Source: Antedon mediterranea
Lineage: Eukaryota; Echinodermata; Crinoidea; Comatulida; Antedonidae
NCBI RefSeq assembly: GCF_964355755.1
Contig: NC_092677.1
Location: 6,579,001-6,643,000, forward strand
Direction: 5' to 3'
Length of the DNA stretch: 64,000 nucleotides
A program made the translations under genes and the position numbers. This document shows positions 12,111-23,145 of the stretch, piece after piece (positions within the stretch are counted from its first letter, which is position 1; each line of letters opens with the position of its first letter). The notes under the pieces were generated by a model. That model did not search any database. It was given only the letters and a program-made list of their open reading frames with translations, and was not told where the DNA came from.

Positions 12111-14258
12111 TCATGTTTTTTTGTCCTTTTATGCCTCACCTGTGGTGGTCACTTTGAATGGCGGTGGTCACTATTAAAGTAGAGGGTAATTTTCCCCGTA
12201 TCCCCACAGGGGAGTGCCCCACCGGATGTGCTGACCGGTCGTGGGCGACCAATGATTTTACTTTGTCTGTACATTATTTGTTTGTTATATGTTGTATGTA
12301 TATGTACATGTAGATGCATTTAAATAATAGTGACCAAACTGACAATCACTCGCTTCTTTTTGGGGTTGTGGTGGTGTTGTTGTTGTAAAATTGTAATAAT
12401 TTACATTGTAAATTGTAATTGTTAAGTGAAGTTGTAGTCGTTCACCTACAATATATCTTGCATATTACGTAGTGGCACAGTGACTTTTTCATAGTATGAG
12501 GATACCTCATACAAGACTGTTTTTTGTAATTATTAAAATTTAAAAGTTAGCAAGTACGTATTTGAGTCGTGTACTTCCGACTTTCTGTAGGATGTATGCG
12601 CAGACGATTCTCTTCAAATTACGTGCGTTGCACTTGCGTCCTAATTGCGTTGCGTCCTCTTGGAAAAAAAAGCTTCAGTGTGCCTTCTGTTATTTTTCAG
12701 GAGCATGTCGTTACATTACTGAATCATGACATTAACATTCTCAAATATCCCTTGCATTGACGTATAAAATGTCCCAAAATAATAAATATAAATCATTTAT
12801 CCTATCATTTATTATCTTTTTTTCTTCTGAACATTGTTTTAAATTCCCATTGGTAACTTTAATCAATTACTGTGTTTTTTCTCTCTAAAAACTTAAAATA
12901 AATTTCAATTTTAAACCTGTGCCTTAAACATTCGTCAAAGGTTAATTTGAAAATAACATGTTGTTTACAATGCGTTGTTAACATTGACATCGAATAGAAT
13001 GTTTTTTTTTCTGTTTTGACAGGCCAACAAATTTTAAATTAGAACCATGAGTGCCATTATAAAAATAGTCTTTTCTCTAAGAAAAATGCGTTGGTTCGAA
13101 TATTTGTTTTAAATGGCATTGACATCTTCATTCCAAATAAAAACAATTTCTTTTCAAAATATTGTTTTTCTCTTCTAACGTTTAATATTATTTTAAGAGT
13201 GGTGTAGCATAACAATTAACCTAACTCTTTCCAAAAAAATATTTTTGTTTTTAAAAAGAATATTGAATGTAGGCATATATGTTTTTATTTATATCTTATT
13301 TTGCATCGTTTTAAACAAAACTTAAATAAAAAATAACAAGCCACCAACACTGTATAACATTATTGAATGTGAATGTTTCTGTCTATCATGTTGATCATTT
13401 GCTTTGAAAAAAAATAAAATGATACTGGTTTTTTCTCTAATAGATAGTCCATTATGGAAAATATATATGCAATTTCAGTAAAAGGTAAATAAATAAACAA
13501 TGTGCGCTGTGGGGGCAATGCGTCGTATAAGATGAAACAGGAGAGAACTGCGACGACCGAAATCATCAATTTGGTGAGATTTATTATAAAGTATGATTAT
13601 ATCTAAATGAAATTCAGCTATTTAAAATAAATTATTTATTATTTATTGATTAAAAATTCTTAGAAGTAAATATGCGCAGAAGTAGGAACCTCTGTTAAAC
13701 CTTTTATTCAAATTAAAATGTCATTATTTTATTAATAAATTACTTTGAATCTCTAGCCATTTCTAAGAACTATATACATCAGGGGGTTATACATTTTGAA
13801 CTGTCATCCCGTACGGTAGAACTTGATTATCTAGTATAGTAATAACCACACTTCAAAACGGTTAATCACAATTAACCTTCCCGTATGCCCGCCGTCTTAT
13901 CATATAGAGTACATTCACTCGTAATAAAATAGATGGCGCGTGCGTATTACGTCATGCCTCCCAAAAATTTAATTCAATTCAAATAAACATTTATTTCTTT
14001 CGTAATCATATTTGAGTAAAACATTATAATTTATGATATTTTATATATATATTTTTTTAGAGTTAGGCCTATAATACAGTAAATCATAATGTATGAAAAA
14101 GGTGATTCAGTTATAAAAAAAATGAAAGAGGCAAACAAAACCCAAGAAAGTATCGATCAATTGGAAACAAAAAATCCAATTGAAAACTTGTATTTTGGAA
14201 AGCCATGTAAGAATATTATATACTTATATATACAAATGTAAACATAACTGCACATACA
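12111..14258. other. Long AT-rich stretch, no gene recognised
   Basis: 12590-12665 has GCGTTGCGTCCTCTTGG-like traces of family A. The rest is AT-rich and without features I can support. Confidence 0.45.
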
Positions 14259-14261
14259 CAT

Positions 14262-14306
14262 ATACATCACAGACACACACACATCACAGACACACACACA
14301 CACACC
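14262..14306. repeat. CA-rich microsatellite
   Basis: CACAGACACACACACATCACAGACACACACACACAC-type low-complexity sequence lies just downstream (minus-strand sense) of the LINE tail. Confidence 0.8.
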
Positions 14307-14373
14307 AACAGTAAAGGAAGCAATTTCGTAAAGTTTCTAAAGTTAAAAAATAATACAAAATAGAGAAAAACAA

Positions 14374-14724
14374 TTAGTTATAATTTGAAATAAGATATTC
14401 TTTAGAAAACATTTTGCTAGAAGACGATGATGACATTTCTGGAGGTAGATTATTGAATAGTTTAGAACCACTATAACGAATGTTATGTTTCATGTTAGTT
14501 AATTTAGGTTGAGGAAGATGAAGATCCCGTGATGCTCTTGTGTTATACGAATGGATTTCAGAGTTAGTTAAAAAATTACAGGAACAATTAGAAGGCAGTT
14601 TGGAATTAATATGTTCATAGACGAAAAGGCATTGTTGTTTATTGATATCGTGCACAGTTAAGAGTTTAAGGTTATAAAAAAGGATATTAGAGTGGGCAAA
14701 AAGCTCGTCACATTGTCTACACAT
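14374..14724 (-). pseudogene. LINE reverse-transcriptase C-terminal fragment
   Basis: An open frame of 116 residues matches the C-terminal tail of non-LTR retrotransposon ORF2 proteins. Visible landmarks are YNTRASRDLHLPQPK (about residues 59-73), then IRYSGSKLFNNLPPEM and a basic FSKEYLISNYN end. This is the usual TR...YxG...WNxLP...FK order, with Phe in place of Trp. The polymerase domain is absent, so this is a 5'-truncated, dead copy. The exact clade (CR1/L2-like) is a guess. It is followed by a CA-rich tract. Confidence 0.75.
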
Positions 14725-15125
14725 TATGTCTAATTTGAACCTAAAGTTATGGTCATAATTCCCGGATGAACCTTCGTGTTTCTAATACATTTTTTGGAAA
14801 AAAAATAGTACCAAAAAATTTTTACAGAATATAGCCTTCACATATTCATCAATGACCTGATTTCCAATTTTTATTTTTTGATTTTTGTTTTATAAATAAT
14901 TGTTTTATAACATAACACTTTGAAAGAAAACGTTTCTCACTTCTAATTGAGATACCATTCCTCAAGATACGGACCATTTTCTTTCTTCTTTTTTTTACAC
15001 GCTTCAACATTCGAATGTGACTTTAGAAAATGCATACGTTAAGAAAAGTGGCACGCATAGAGAAACCTCAAGTCTGTGAACGCTTTTTGGAATACCTTTT
15101 CGCTCCAAATCAGTTTTGTCGGTGC
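14725..15125. other. No gene recognised
   Basis: AT-rich. It may include more of the decayed LINE in broken frames, but I cannot show this. Confidence 0.4.
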
Positions 15126-15129
15126 TTAA

Positions 15130-15241
15130 AATTCTGTCTACATTATCGAAGTTGATGTGAAAAAAACATGTCCATATATAGGCACGATAACGTTATATCA
15201 CTACCATTTTCAAACTAGGTTATCAGTGTAGACAGAGCTGC
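15130..15241. mobile_element. Family C MITE with TTAA flanks
   Basis: 112 bp bounded by TTAA at 15126-15129 and 15242-15245. The ends TTCTGTCTACATTATC and GTGTAGACAGAGCTGC are inverted. It shares CATGTCCATATATAGGCAC with the other family C copies. Confidence 0.7.
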
Positions 15242-15458
15242 TTAAGATTCTACACTGGGACACTTTCCGCAAACTTTTGTTGGAAACTCTCAGTTTTCCA
15301 TTCACATTTGGAGATCATAAGAATTCAAGCAGCCACAGACTGTTATTCAATTCTCAGGGTTCAAAAGCCTCAACAAATAGTTAGCCAACAAAGTGCGGCC
15401 TAACTTCAACAAACGAGTTTTCTACAGTTTGCCGAAGTTTATCAACTGGTCTAAACTT

Positions 15459-15900
15459 TAGCAAAGTTTGGAAAAACCCGTGTGGCCAAATTCGACAGAG
15501 TTTGCTCAAGTTTGCAAACTAAATTTTGCTTTAGACTCTCAGGCTTTAGATTATTTGTTCATACGTAATTAGGGATAGTTTATCAGAACAATGTATCTAT
15601 AATGTCATTCGACGCATGTTCGAACTTCTTCTTCTTCCTTATGTGCTACATTACATGATGTTATTAAAATTCTGTTCACAAAGTTTGGAAAAACTTGTGT
15701 TGCCAAACCCGACAGAGTTTGCTCAAGTTTGCAAACTTGCTATACACTCTCAGGCTTTAGACTATTAATTTGTTCATACGTAGTATTAGGGATAGTTTAT
15801 CAGAACAATGTATCTATAATGTCATTCGACGCATGTTCGAACTTCTTCCTCTTCCTTATGTGCTACATTACATGAGTTTATTAGTATTCTGTTCACAAGT
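15459..15900. repeat. Tandem duplication, about 216-bp unit
   Basis: Two consecutive units start at AAAGTTTGGAAAAAC (about 15463 and 15679). They run through CGACAGAGTTTGCTCAAGTT, CTCTCAGGCTTTAGA and ATGTGCTACATTACATGA. The first three-quarters of each unit resembles, in inverse, sequence at 63445-63580. The open frame at 15770-15967 is a by-product. Confidence 0.8.
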
Positions 15901-16554
15901 TATATATAATCACATCCGACATATTATAGTTCTTTGTATTCATTTGTCGTTCGATGTGTCAGTCTAAATTAAATCGAACATTTTACATATATTTATTTGT
16001 TTCAGAGGTTAACTAAAGACGCTACCTATTATTATGGCTGCTTAATATGAGTAGTAGTCGGTAACGTAGTGAGGTTGTTCACGTTAGGATGCACTGTACT
16101 TAAAATGGTTATCATTCTGTTTAACATTAAACTGTGTATATATTCACGAAAGACCATAAATAAATAATAATGATTACAATTATTCAAAAATAAGCAGTCA
16201 AATATAAGCATTCAAATAGCTAATTACAACCTTTGGCAGAAACGAAGACTATAAGCATAGGGCTATTAGTATTAAGAGTTTCTTTATTTTTACAAATACA
16301 TTTTGCATGAAATTGTGTAGTAAAAGGAAACGTTGAAATGCATTAGAATGATCATGTGATATTTTAATAGTTTGAACTTAGCAAAGGTTTTAGTAACTAG
16401 TGTAGATATGCACCACAAACTCTCCAATCACTGCGGCGAACTCAGAGTTTGCAAACAATGGTTTGATTGTAGATTGAGTTAGTTAGTGATATTTGAACCC
16501 ACTTAACACGTGCAGTAGAGAACGTCTAAATATCGGCCTAACAATACCCTACTA
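15901..16554. other. No gene recognised
   Basis: AT-rich. GAGTTTGCAAACAATGG near 16445 is a small trace of the repeat just upstream. Confidence 0.45.
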
Positions 16555-16850
16555 ATACCATTGGTCGTTTGAAGTTAAGGCTTAAAATATGGAATAACTT
16601 ACCAACTGAGCTAAAATATTCTTTAACAATTACTTCATTTAGAGCTAGAAATCGATTTAATTTATTTTCACAAACAAAACTTTTTTTAAATGTAAACGCG
16701 ACTCTACCGCTCACTATGTCGGTCGGTAAACACTAACTCAAATGTGAGCTCGCAGCTGCAGCCATGTATGTGTCCTTGTTCTTTTACCTGATTGTGAAAT
16801 CCTGTATAAATGTTGTTAAATAATGATACAAATAAATAAATACAACAGAT
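16555..16850 (+). pseudogene. LINE C-terminal tail and 3' UTR, split by a family B MITE
   Basis: In the frame reading ACC ATT GGT CGT near 16556, the translation TIGRLKLRLKIWNNLPTEL followed by SLTITSFRARNRFNLF matches the WNxLP...F tail of non-LTR retrotransposon ORF2. An in-frame stop lies shortly upstream. A family B element begins at about 16692. The A-rich tail ATACAAATAAATAAATACA at 16828-16847 is probably the LINE 3' end. Confidence 0.62.
16692..16778. mobile_element. Family B MITE, diverged ends
   Basis: Contains CTCACTATGTCGGTCGGTAA and CACTAACTCAAATGTGAGC. The left end is shortened to ACGCGACTC and the right end is mutated to GCTCGCAGCTGC. Confidence 0.65.
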
Positions 16851-17187
16851 TAGCGCCCCATTCACCATGCAAGTTAATACGATTGGTCATGATTTTGCGA
16901 AAGGAATGATATCCAAGTTGTCTTATTCTGTTAGTTTAAACATCTTCATTCATTAAACAAGAACACCCTTAGACATCGTTTTAACACGTTTACATGAGGC
17001 GGTAAGGATTGAAACATTTAGATGTTCCATAGAATTGCTCCCTTTTATGTCAGACTTCTGTTGGACTTTGTTTCCCGCATTGCATTAAAACATTTTTGCC
17101 ATGTTTAAAGCTACGAGTAGCTGCTATCAAACACATATCCTCAGTGGAAATAGCTAACTACAATTATAATTAGTGATCGAATACATT
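16851..17187. other. No gene recognised
   Basis: No features that I can support. Confidence 0.5.
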
Positions 17188-17287
17188 ATCGCACTCTACA
17201 GCTTACTATGTCGGTCGGTCGGTTGGTCGGTCGCTAAACACTAACTCAAATTTGAGCACGCGACTGCAGCCATCTATATGGCCTTGT
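17188..17287. mobile_element. Family B MITE
   Basis: ATCGCACTCTACAG, then a (GGTC)n-rich core of about 7 units, ACACTAACTCAAATTTGAGC and the intact right end GCACGCGACT. Confidence 0.72.
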
Positions 17288-17724
17288 TATTTATATATGT
17301 ATAGATTTAATATTGAGTGATACACTTAATACAGATGCACAGGGTACATATGTTCTGTTCATGTTATTTGTCCAAAAAGAAATTCATGTTGACATACCAA
17401 TTTCTCATTAAAGGCAGATCAGTTTTTAAAAATACACAGGTGATAAAAAGCAATCAATATTGATGATGTTAACAGGAACAGAAATGCATTAGAACATTAG
17501 GAGATACCTTCGAGATTCAACAAGATGACCCCTAAATAAAGGTCGGCATCCTTATTACTTTAAAACATGGTCTCTTTTGCGTTATGAATAAATAAATTTA
17601 ATTATAGTGTCCCCTAGGAGTGTCATGAAAATGGGTGTCGCAAAGAAAGGGTATAATAGGCCTATTATACTCCATATATTTAAAAAATTGTTTAATATAC
17701 TGTAGGCCTAATAATATGCTTTCT
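17288..17724. other. No gene recognised
   Basis: AT-rich spacer between two MITEs, without features. Confidence 0.5.
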
Positions 17725-18165
17725 TTAAATATGTATTGTCCCTTGAAACACAAAAAAATGAAGGTCAAAATATTCTAAATTTAAAGTGGCCATATCAAAG
17801 TAATATTAAAGTTATTCACTTTAAGTCGAAAATTTGAGCCAAAAACAACAAGTTTACGTAATTAACAGGTAAATTAGTTTGATTACATTTCATCTGGAAA
17901 ATCGTCACGAGCGAAAGTAAACAAAGATTTCAAACCATGAGTACGCATTATGCATATGCTAAATTAGGATTGTTTACAACTCGTCACGGTTAAGAAGGTA
18001 TTTTCACACAGATCATGTGGAAGTTTTATGATTATGCATACAGAGTAGCCAAACAAGCGCGTTTCATTATGGGATGTTTTGATTGAAAACTTTGACTGGA
18101 AGTCAAAGTTATTTTTTTAACAAAAAAACGTCTGTATTTCAGTTAAATTTTTTTTTTTTTTTACA
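17725..18165 (+). mobile_element. Family D MITE, long subfamily, right end lost
   Basis: It starts TTAAATATGTATTGTCCC and is collinear with the complete long copy at 50638-51242, through AACAACAAGTTTACGTAATT and GGAAGTTTTATGATTATGCA. It stops in a T-rich tract before the right inverted end. At 18031-18045 it holds the uninterrupted sequence ATTATGCATACAGAG, the empty site for the 36-bp insertion found in the other copy. Confidence 0.75.
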
Positions 18166-18359
18166 ACAAAATAATTGAGTCTATAGGGTCAAAGGCACTC
18201 AACCATAAGACACAATTTGTTACTAAATAATTACCTTGTATTGAGTACACATTGGATAAATAGAAATTCGTTAGTATTTACATTACAGTTATTGTTAGGC
18301 ATGATTATTAAGTCGGTCTACCTGGATCAGAGTTTCATTATAATAAAACATATATCTTG

Positions 18360-18642
18360 CTTTAGCCTTCCTCGCATCGCTACTTTATTCATGACGTTTG
18401 CGGCAGACGACAGTGACTGGCGCATGTCGCGATTGGCTGCCGTTTAATGCTTGTTTTGTTCTATTGTGTTAAGTGAGATAAAACTACACCGCAATAAAGA
18501 AGTATCATCACATTTAGCGAACGGACAGACTACGATGCTATCGTTTCCGCAGCTGCGGAATACTTTTGGAAAGCTTGAAGACTGACAATTTAAAATATTT
18601 TTTTGTCTTTTCGGAATACGAAATTTTAACGGACGTGAGTTC
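18360..18642 (+). promoter_or_regulatory. Possible promoter/leader exon: CpG-richer patch with splice donor
   Basis: Within AT-rich surroundings this patch has many CpG (CGTTTGCGGCAGACGACAG, GCGCATGTCGCGATTGGCTG) and a CCAAT box in reverse (GATTGGCT). It ends with a strong donor-like GAC|GTGAGT at 18634-18642. It could be the leader exon of a gene on the plus strand, with the GPCR 10 kb away as one candidate. No transcript evidence exists here, and an old repeat is an alternative. Confidence 0.25.
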
Positions 18643-18699
18643 CAAGATTTTTCAGCGAGTTACGTCGGTATGTACAGTACGCTGTGTTTGTTTTATTAC

Positions 18700-19018
18700 A
18701 TTGAAACGATACAAATATAAATTCTTAAATGTTTATTTTAAACAGAATGTCTAGTGTTCTTTTTTCCTTAACACATTTTTTTTAATAGTTTGGCTACTGT
18801 CGTCGTGTATATTTTATGCCGTTTTTATGTTTAGTTTAAGTTACATCATCTAATGTTGTTAACATTCGCTCTCATTCGAATCAAATATCAATAATCAATG
18901 ATACGAGAAAAAATGTTCTTCAATACAAAAATATATATATTTTTAAGCGATTTTTTCATCTTCGTTTCTATTTAGTATTTATTTTGTTAGCTTTCTTTTT
19001 TTATATATTGTTGATTGT
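18700..19018. other. No gene recognised
   Basis: T-rich sequence with no features. Confidence 0.5.
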
Positions 19019-19255
19019 TGTGTAGTTGTGATGCGTGGCTACCACTCCAAGGGTCCTGGGTTCAAGTCCCGTCAAATGTCAGAATTTAAGGACAAAATTA
19101 CAACTCTACTCCCCAAAGACTTGTAATAAGACTTTGTTTATGTAGAGCATCTTGTGTATATGTTTGTCTTGTGAACCTCTGAGGGTCTCTAATGATCAGC
19201 AATTGCTGGATGGATCCCCCTCATTAAATAGGTTTTAAACAAAAATAAATAAAAT
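19019..19255 (+). mobile_element. tRNA-derived SINE, type S
   Basis: A tRNA-like head with box-B-like GGGTTCAAGTCCCG is followed by CAACTCTACTCCCCAAAGAC, GAGCATCTTGTGTATATG and TTTGTCTTGTGAACCTC. It ends in an A-rich tail with AAATAAATAAA. It is collinear with the minus-strand copy at 48072-48335. Box A is shortened in this copy. Confidence 0.75.
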
Positions 19256-20334
19256 TCTGATTTCACATTGTACATCCTCACGGAGACCAAAATTATGCTA
19301 GCGCTGGATTCCAATAAAGATTTGGGTATAATTGTATGTAAATTAACCCACATATATTATTTTTCTATATTATATTCTATGAAGTATATATAATAACGAT
19401 TTTTCTACTGTCAGAATAATTTATTTAATTACAATCAATATATATTGTAGTACAATACACAAAGATGTACCGTTATAAATATATTCAAATTTTCTGTTTG
19501 CTGAATGAATTTTAGATACTAAATGAATTAGTTTTTCAGAGAGTTCAGTATTAATTGACTGGTAGATATTACCTATACTAAGTTTAATTAAATTGACTAG
19601 ATGGTACGCTCGCTTCGCTCGCGTACCATCTAGGTCGTGCCCACAGATGGTTCTCGAATTCACAGTAATTTCAGCGTAACAAAACTGGCGATTTCAAATG
19701 TACTATTATATAATACATTGTCGTTTACAGAAACGAATAAATAGACACGATGATTTATGTAGTCAACTAAAATTAGCACCCTGGGAATTACTTTCGAAGG
19801 AGAAACTTATCACAAAATGAGTCCAAATTTTTGATTTGGACTCATTTAAAGAAACCCAATTTGTGTTTTGTATGTAACATTAGGGTTGAGGGATGGGAAA
19901 GCGGATAGGTACAAAGAGGAACAATTTTTTAAATATATTCTTTATCCACTCAGTAACGAAATATTTTGTTCATGTTTATAGGCCTATAAATAATATACCT
20001 CTAAATACAGTAAAACATTTGCGATTTAATACTTTGTTAAAACTGTCACTGTCATAATCGATTGAAATATTAAAGTACATGTCACGATACACCACTACGA
20101 CGTTTATATTATTGGTAATTATTAATTAATACAAACGTTGAGAAGGAACTGTCAGTATAAAGTTTATTTGTATATAATAATGTGTTTATATATCTAACAA
20201 TAGAGCTTAACCACAATCTCAGTAATAAAGTTTATTTGTATATATTTTTATATTACATCTAACAGTACAAAAATTCACAAGAAATGTTCGATTCAAATGA
20301 GGACCAAAAATAGTTAATAGGTATTTACAGTATT

Positions 20335-20921
20335 ATTTATTGACTGGTATATCTTTATTCAAAAATGAAAACAACAAATTTACAAACAAAAAAATTCATA
20401 AAATATAGCAGCATATAGGGACGCATGCGTCCCAAGCTGAATTGCATTTCATGATAACATTAAAATAAGTGATTACAATTTAAAAAAAGAGAAAAAAAAG
20501 GATCGAAGGGCGCAACTCACAAATTAAATTCGTTGATTAAGTTAATCAAATAAGGTAGAGGACTGTTACTATGACGCACTGTATTACAATTGACATTGCG
20601 AATCCTGTCGGCATTGCGGGTGTTGTATTTGTGCACAACATTACCCCTGGAAGGAAGAAGTGAGAACAATTTAGACTGAGGATTCAAGATGGATTTGGCA
20701 AAGGCAATACATTGGTCCCGACGCCTGTGACTCAGACCATCCAGGCGCAACGTGACCAAAGCATCGTCATAACCAGTATAATTCATACCCAAAACAATTC
20801 TACAGGCACGTTTCTGGACCCGTTCGATTGCATTAATGTGATCAATTGTAAGACCACCATTCCAAATGGGTACCGCATATTCTAAAACTGGTCGTACCGC
20901 ACCTACATACACTATTGTCAA
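20335..20921 (-). mobile_element. 5'-truncated LINE inserted in the Helitron
   Basis: AGTATT occurs at 20329-20334 and again at 20922-20927. The Helitron copy at 34417-35432 shows the uninterrupted site (ACAGTATTG...CAAGTTTATTCTC near 34980-35000, inverted). On the minus strand the insertion reads through a reverse-transcriptase tail, a 3' UTR with the perfect palindrome GGGACGCATGCGTCCC (20418-20433), and AATAAAGATATACC before the end. The target duplication, 5' truncation and 3' polyadenylation-like end indicate target-primed reverse transcription. Confidence 0.82.
20517..20921 (-). pseudogene. LINE reverse-transcriptase C-terminal fragment
   Basis: 134 codons that begin exactly at the truncated 5' edge of the LINE insertion and run to a stop. 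Landmarks: YVGAVRPVLEYAVPIWNGGL (about residues 5-24), IERVQKRACRIVLG (about 33-46), LDGLSHRRRDQCIAFAK, then NTR...PLPYLINLIN. This is the classic post-polymerase region of jockey/CR1-type ORF2 proteins, which continue N-terminally with the reverse transcriptase and endonuclease that are absent here. The frame is uninterrupted, suggesting a fairly recent insertion. It cannot encode a functional enzyme. Confidence 0.85.
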
Positions 20922-21694
20922 AGTATTGCAAGTTTATTCTCATATATTTACCTACCGTATGTGTTAAACCAAGGGCTCATAAATCTACCTACTTGTGTTA
21001 AACCAAACTCTGGCAGACTGAGAGATTGGGATGTTCCATTCATCGCAAATCAATACATTTGTATAATCGTATATTAAATCCATCAAAATAGTATTTTTTT
21101 TAAAGAAAATCGGCCTGTCTTCAACATTATGATGCTGTACTCTAGCTGTTCAACCAGTTTTCAGCTATTAAAAACAATTATCGTAGGAGATAGGAAAATG
21201 CGAAGCCTCCTCGCATTTTTGTGGCGGGTATTTTTCAAGATGGACATCCATTAGACAGTGTATACCACGATCGGAAAACACCCCTATTTGGGGCAAATCG
21301 TTGAACCTAAATTCGTTTTAATCGTCAATAACTAATTATCTAACTTAATTTAATTAGTAAACAGGGTTACATCAGGTGGTTAAAATCAGTACCGAAAGTA
21401 CGAACCAACTTTATATACCATCGAGTAAAAATTCTAGAAGTAAAGCTCGATTTACCGAATTTTGCCCTTACGTAAATTTATATATAGATTATTGAACCAG
21501 TCTTTATCAATTAGTTAAGATAACTAAGACTTAATAAACTCTGCTGTTTCTAATTAGACATTTTTAAGGCATTAATTCAATACTGCAGACCATAGACAAT
21601 AAAAAAAAGACTTATATGTTTACAATACAGTAAAGTTGAGTTTTAATTCGGTGCTGGATAGATACTCGACCGATTTCAGGGTCTTGCTTAAAAA

Positions 21695-21790
21695 CAAGAA
21701 CAACTCCACTCCTAAAAACTTATGTACAGCATCTTGTGAATATTTGTCCTGATAACAGGATTGTCGCCTTTGAGAAAGACAGTAAAAGTA
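21695..21790 (+). mobile_element. SINE type S, partial
   Basis: CAACTCCACTCCTAAAAACTT, TACAGCATCTTGTGAATAT and TTGTCCTG match the body of the SINE at 19019-19255. The tRNA-like head is not recognisable. Confidence 0.55.
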
Positions 21791-21841
21791 AATATAATTA
21801 CCGTTACTCTGGCATTAACCCTCAATACCCAGTTATTTTAA

Positions 21842-22000
21842 AGCTCTGTTTACACTATCAAACTCAATGTGACAAAAAGTGTGATGTGCCCATATATAAA
21901 CCTGATGATATCATATCACTACCATTTATTTTGGCATATTACTACCATATTTGGGAAATCACACTTTTTTCGTCAAACTAGTTGATAGTGTGGACAGGAC
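21842..22000. mobile_element. Family C MITE with TTAA flanks
   Basis: Ends AGCTCTGTTTACACTATCAA and AGTTGATAGTGTGGACAGG are inverted. TTAA lies at 21838-21841 and 22001-22004. The second TTAA is also the left flank of a family D element. The interior carries CCCATATATAAACC and TGATATCATATCACTACC, as in other copies. Confidence 0.78.
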
Positions 22001-22319
22001 TTAAAGGTATGTTCCCCCCCCCCCCCTAAAAAATATTTTTGTTTTCTTTTTTTTTTAAATGCCATTTTAATTTCATAATAGTTATTCCCTTAGACCAAAA
22101 ATTGGATCGAAAAAAGTTGTTTACCTGAAAAAAGTTGTAGTTTAAAGCAAAAAATACTTTTTGTTTGTGGTTAAAGTTATACGTTTCTTTTGTCTCTTTA
22201 TAAGTGAAATAATTATTTTTTGAAGGTTTTTTTTTTACAGAAGTGAATAACTTCATTAAAACTGCAAAATGACCTATTTAAAGTCTGATTTCATGTTTTG
22301 GGGGACAATAAATCTTTAA
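22001..22319 (+). mobile_element. Family D MITE, short subfamily
   Basis: From TTAAAGGTATGTTCCCC with an expanded C tract to GGGGGACAATAAATCTTTAA. The body includes TAATTTCATAATAGTTATTCC, ATTGGATCGAAAAAAGTTG and AAAGTCTGATTTCATG. The minus-strand open frame over it is a by-product. Confidence 0.78.
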
Positions 22320-22503
22320 CATTTAAACATCGATAATCAGTGCGTACAGATACACTGTAAGAAAGTGGTATAGTTAATACAATAAAATTATTTATCATTT
22401 TATATCCTAAGTTGTGTTAATTATTAAAATACATAGAGTGTATAAAAATGCTAAAGAAGGCCTCAGTATCTAAACAGAAATTCTTAATATTTTTTATTCT
22501 TAA
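22320..22503. other. No gene recognised
   Basis: Short AT-rich spacer. Confidence 0.5.
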
Positions 22504-22580
22504 CAGCTCACTATGTCGGTCGGTCGGTTGGTCGGTCGGTAAACACTAACTCAAATTTGAGCACGCATATAGCCTTGTTT
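22504..22580. mobile_element. Family B MITE, left end missing
   Basis: AGCTCACTATGTCGGTCGGT followed by more GGTC units, CACTAACTCAAATTTGAGC and GCACGC. The terminal GACT is lost and CATATAGCCTTG follows. Confidence 0.68.
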
Positions 22581-22707
22581 TAGCAGTTCTTAATATGAAT
22601 AGCTAAGGCAATCTTAAATAAAACATTGTATATAGGGATAGTGTTTTTTTTTTAAATACCATATCAAATTCTTGTAACTAGAAATATTAAGATTTCCTAT
22701 TAGGAAA

Positions 22708-22800
22708 TTTTTTTTCGATCCAGTTTTTGATTAAAGTGAATAACATTCAAATGGCATTTTAAAAATTATTTTTAGGGGGACCTCGACAACATATCTTTAA
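22708..22800 (-). mobile_element. Family D MITE fragment
   Basis: Read on the minus strand it is TTAAAGATATGTTGTCGAGG, CCCCCTAAAAATAA, AAAATGCCATTTGAATG and TGGATCGAAAAAAA. This is the left part of the short family D subfamily. Confidence 0.62.
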
Positions 22801-23065
22801 TATACTAAAAAAACTGATAATGTTACTTCTGTGATACTTTATGTATTTTGTAGTAATAATAAGATTATCGCTATAAATTACAAAGTGCAAGTGAATGTTA
22901 CGAGCAGATCTATGGCCCATAATGCCTGGCATAACGTAGTTTTGGTGACACACGGCCCTCCTAAAGACACAAACCGAATGTCTATATTAGAACGCTTCTC
23001 GTTGGATAGCAAAAGCCTTCCCCCGGATTATGCAGTATACAATCATTTTATTTTATGAATTTAGG
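22801..23065. other. No gene recognised
   Basis: Contains a 75-codon open frame (22831-23058) without any recognisable motif. Overlapping minus-strand frames are equally open, so I do not call a gene. Confidence 0.4.
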
Positions 23066-23145
23066 CACATAAAGCCAAAAATTACCAATTGTAAATTAAT
23101 CACTGTCCTATCAGATAGGTGGTGATACCCATGAATCATCGCCTG
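23066..23145 (-). mobile_element. SINE type F fragment
   Basis: ATTAATCACTGTCCTATCAGATAGGTGGT is shared with 8410-8445, the 3' part of the type F SINE. Confidence 0.6.

Larger units (their letters stand above)
19597..21488 (-). mobile_element. Non-autonomous Helitron-like element, copy 1 (split by a LINE)
   Basis: On the minus strand it begins TCTATATATAAATTTACG (5' TC, preceded by A). It ends with the hairpin GATGGTACGC...GCGTACCATC followed by CTAG, with T as the next base. These are the standard Helitron termini (5'-TC, 3' hairpin then CTRR, insertion between A and T). Copies at 34417-35432 (plus) and 37598-39040 (minus) share the 5' end exactly. There is no Rep/helicase frame. A 587-bp LINE tail lies inside (20335-20921). 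Without it the element is about 1.3 kb. Confidence 0.82.
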
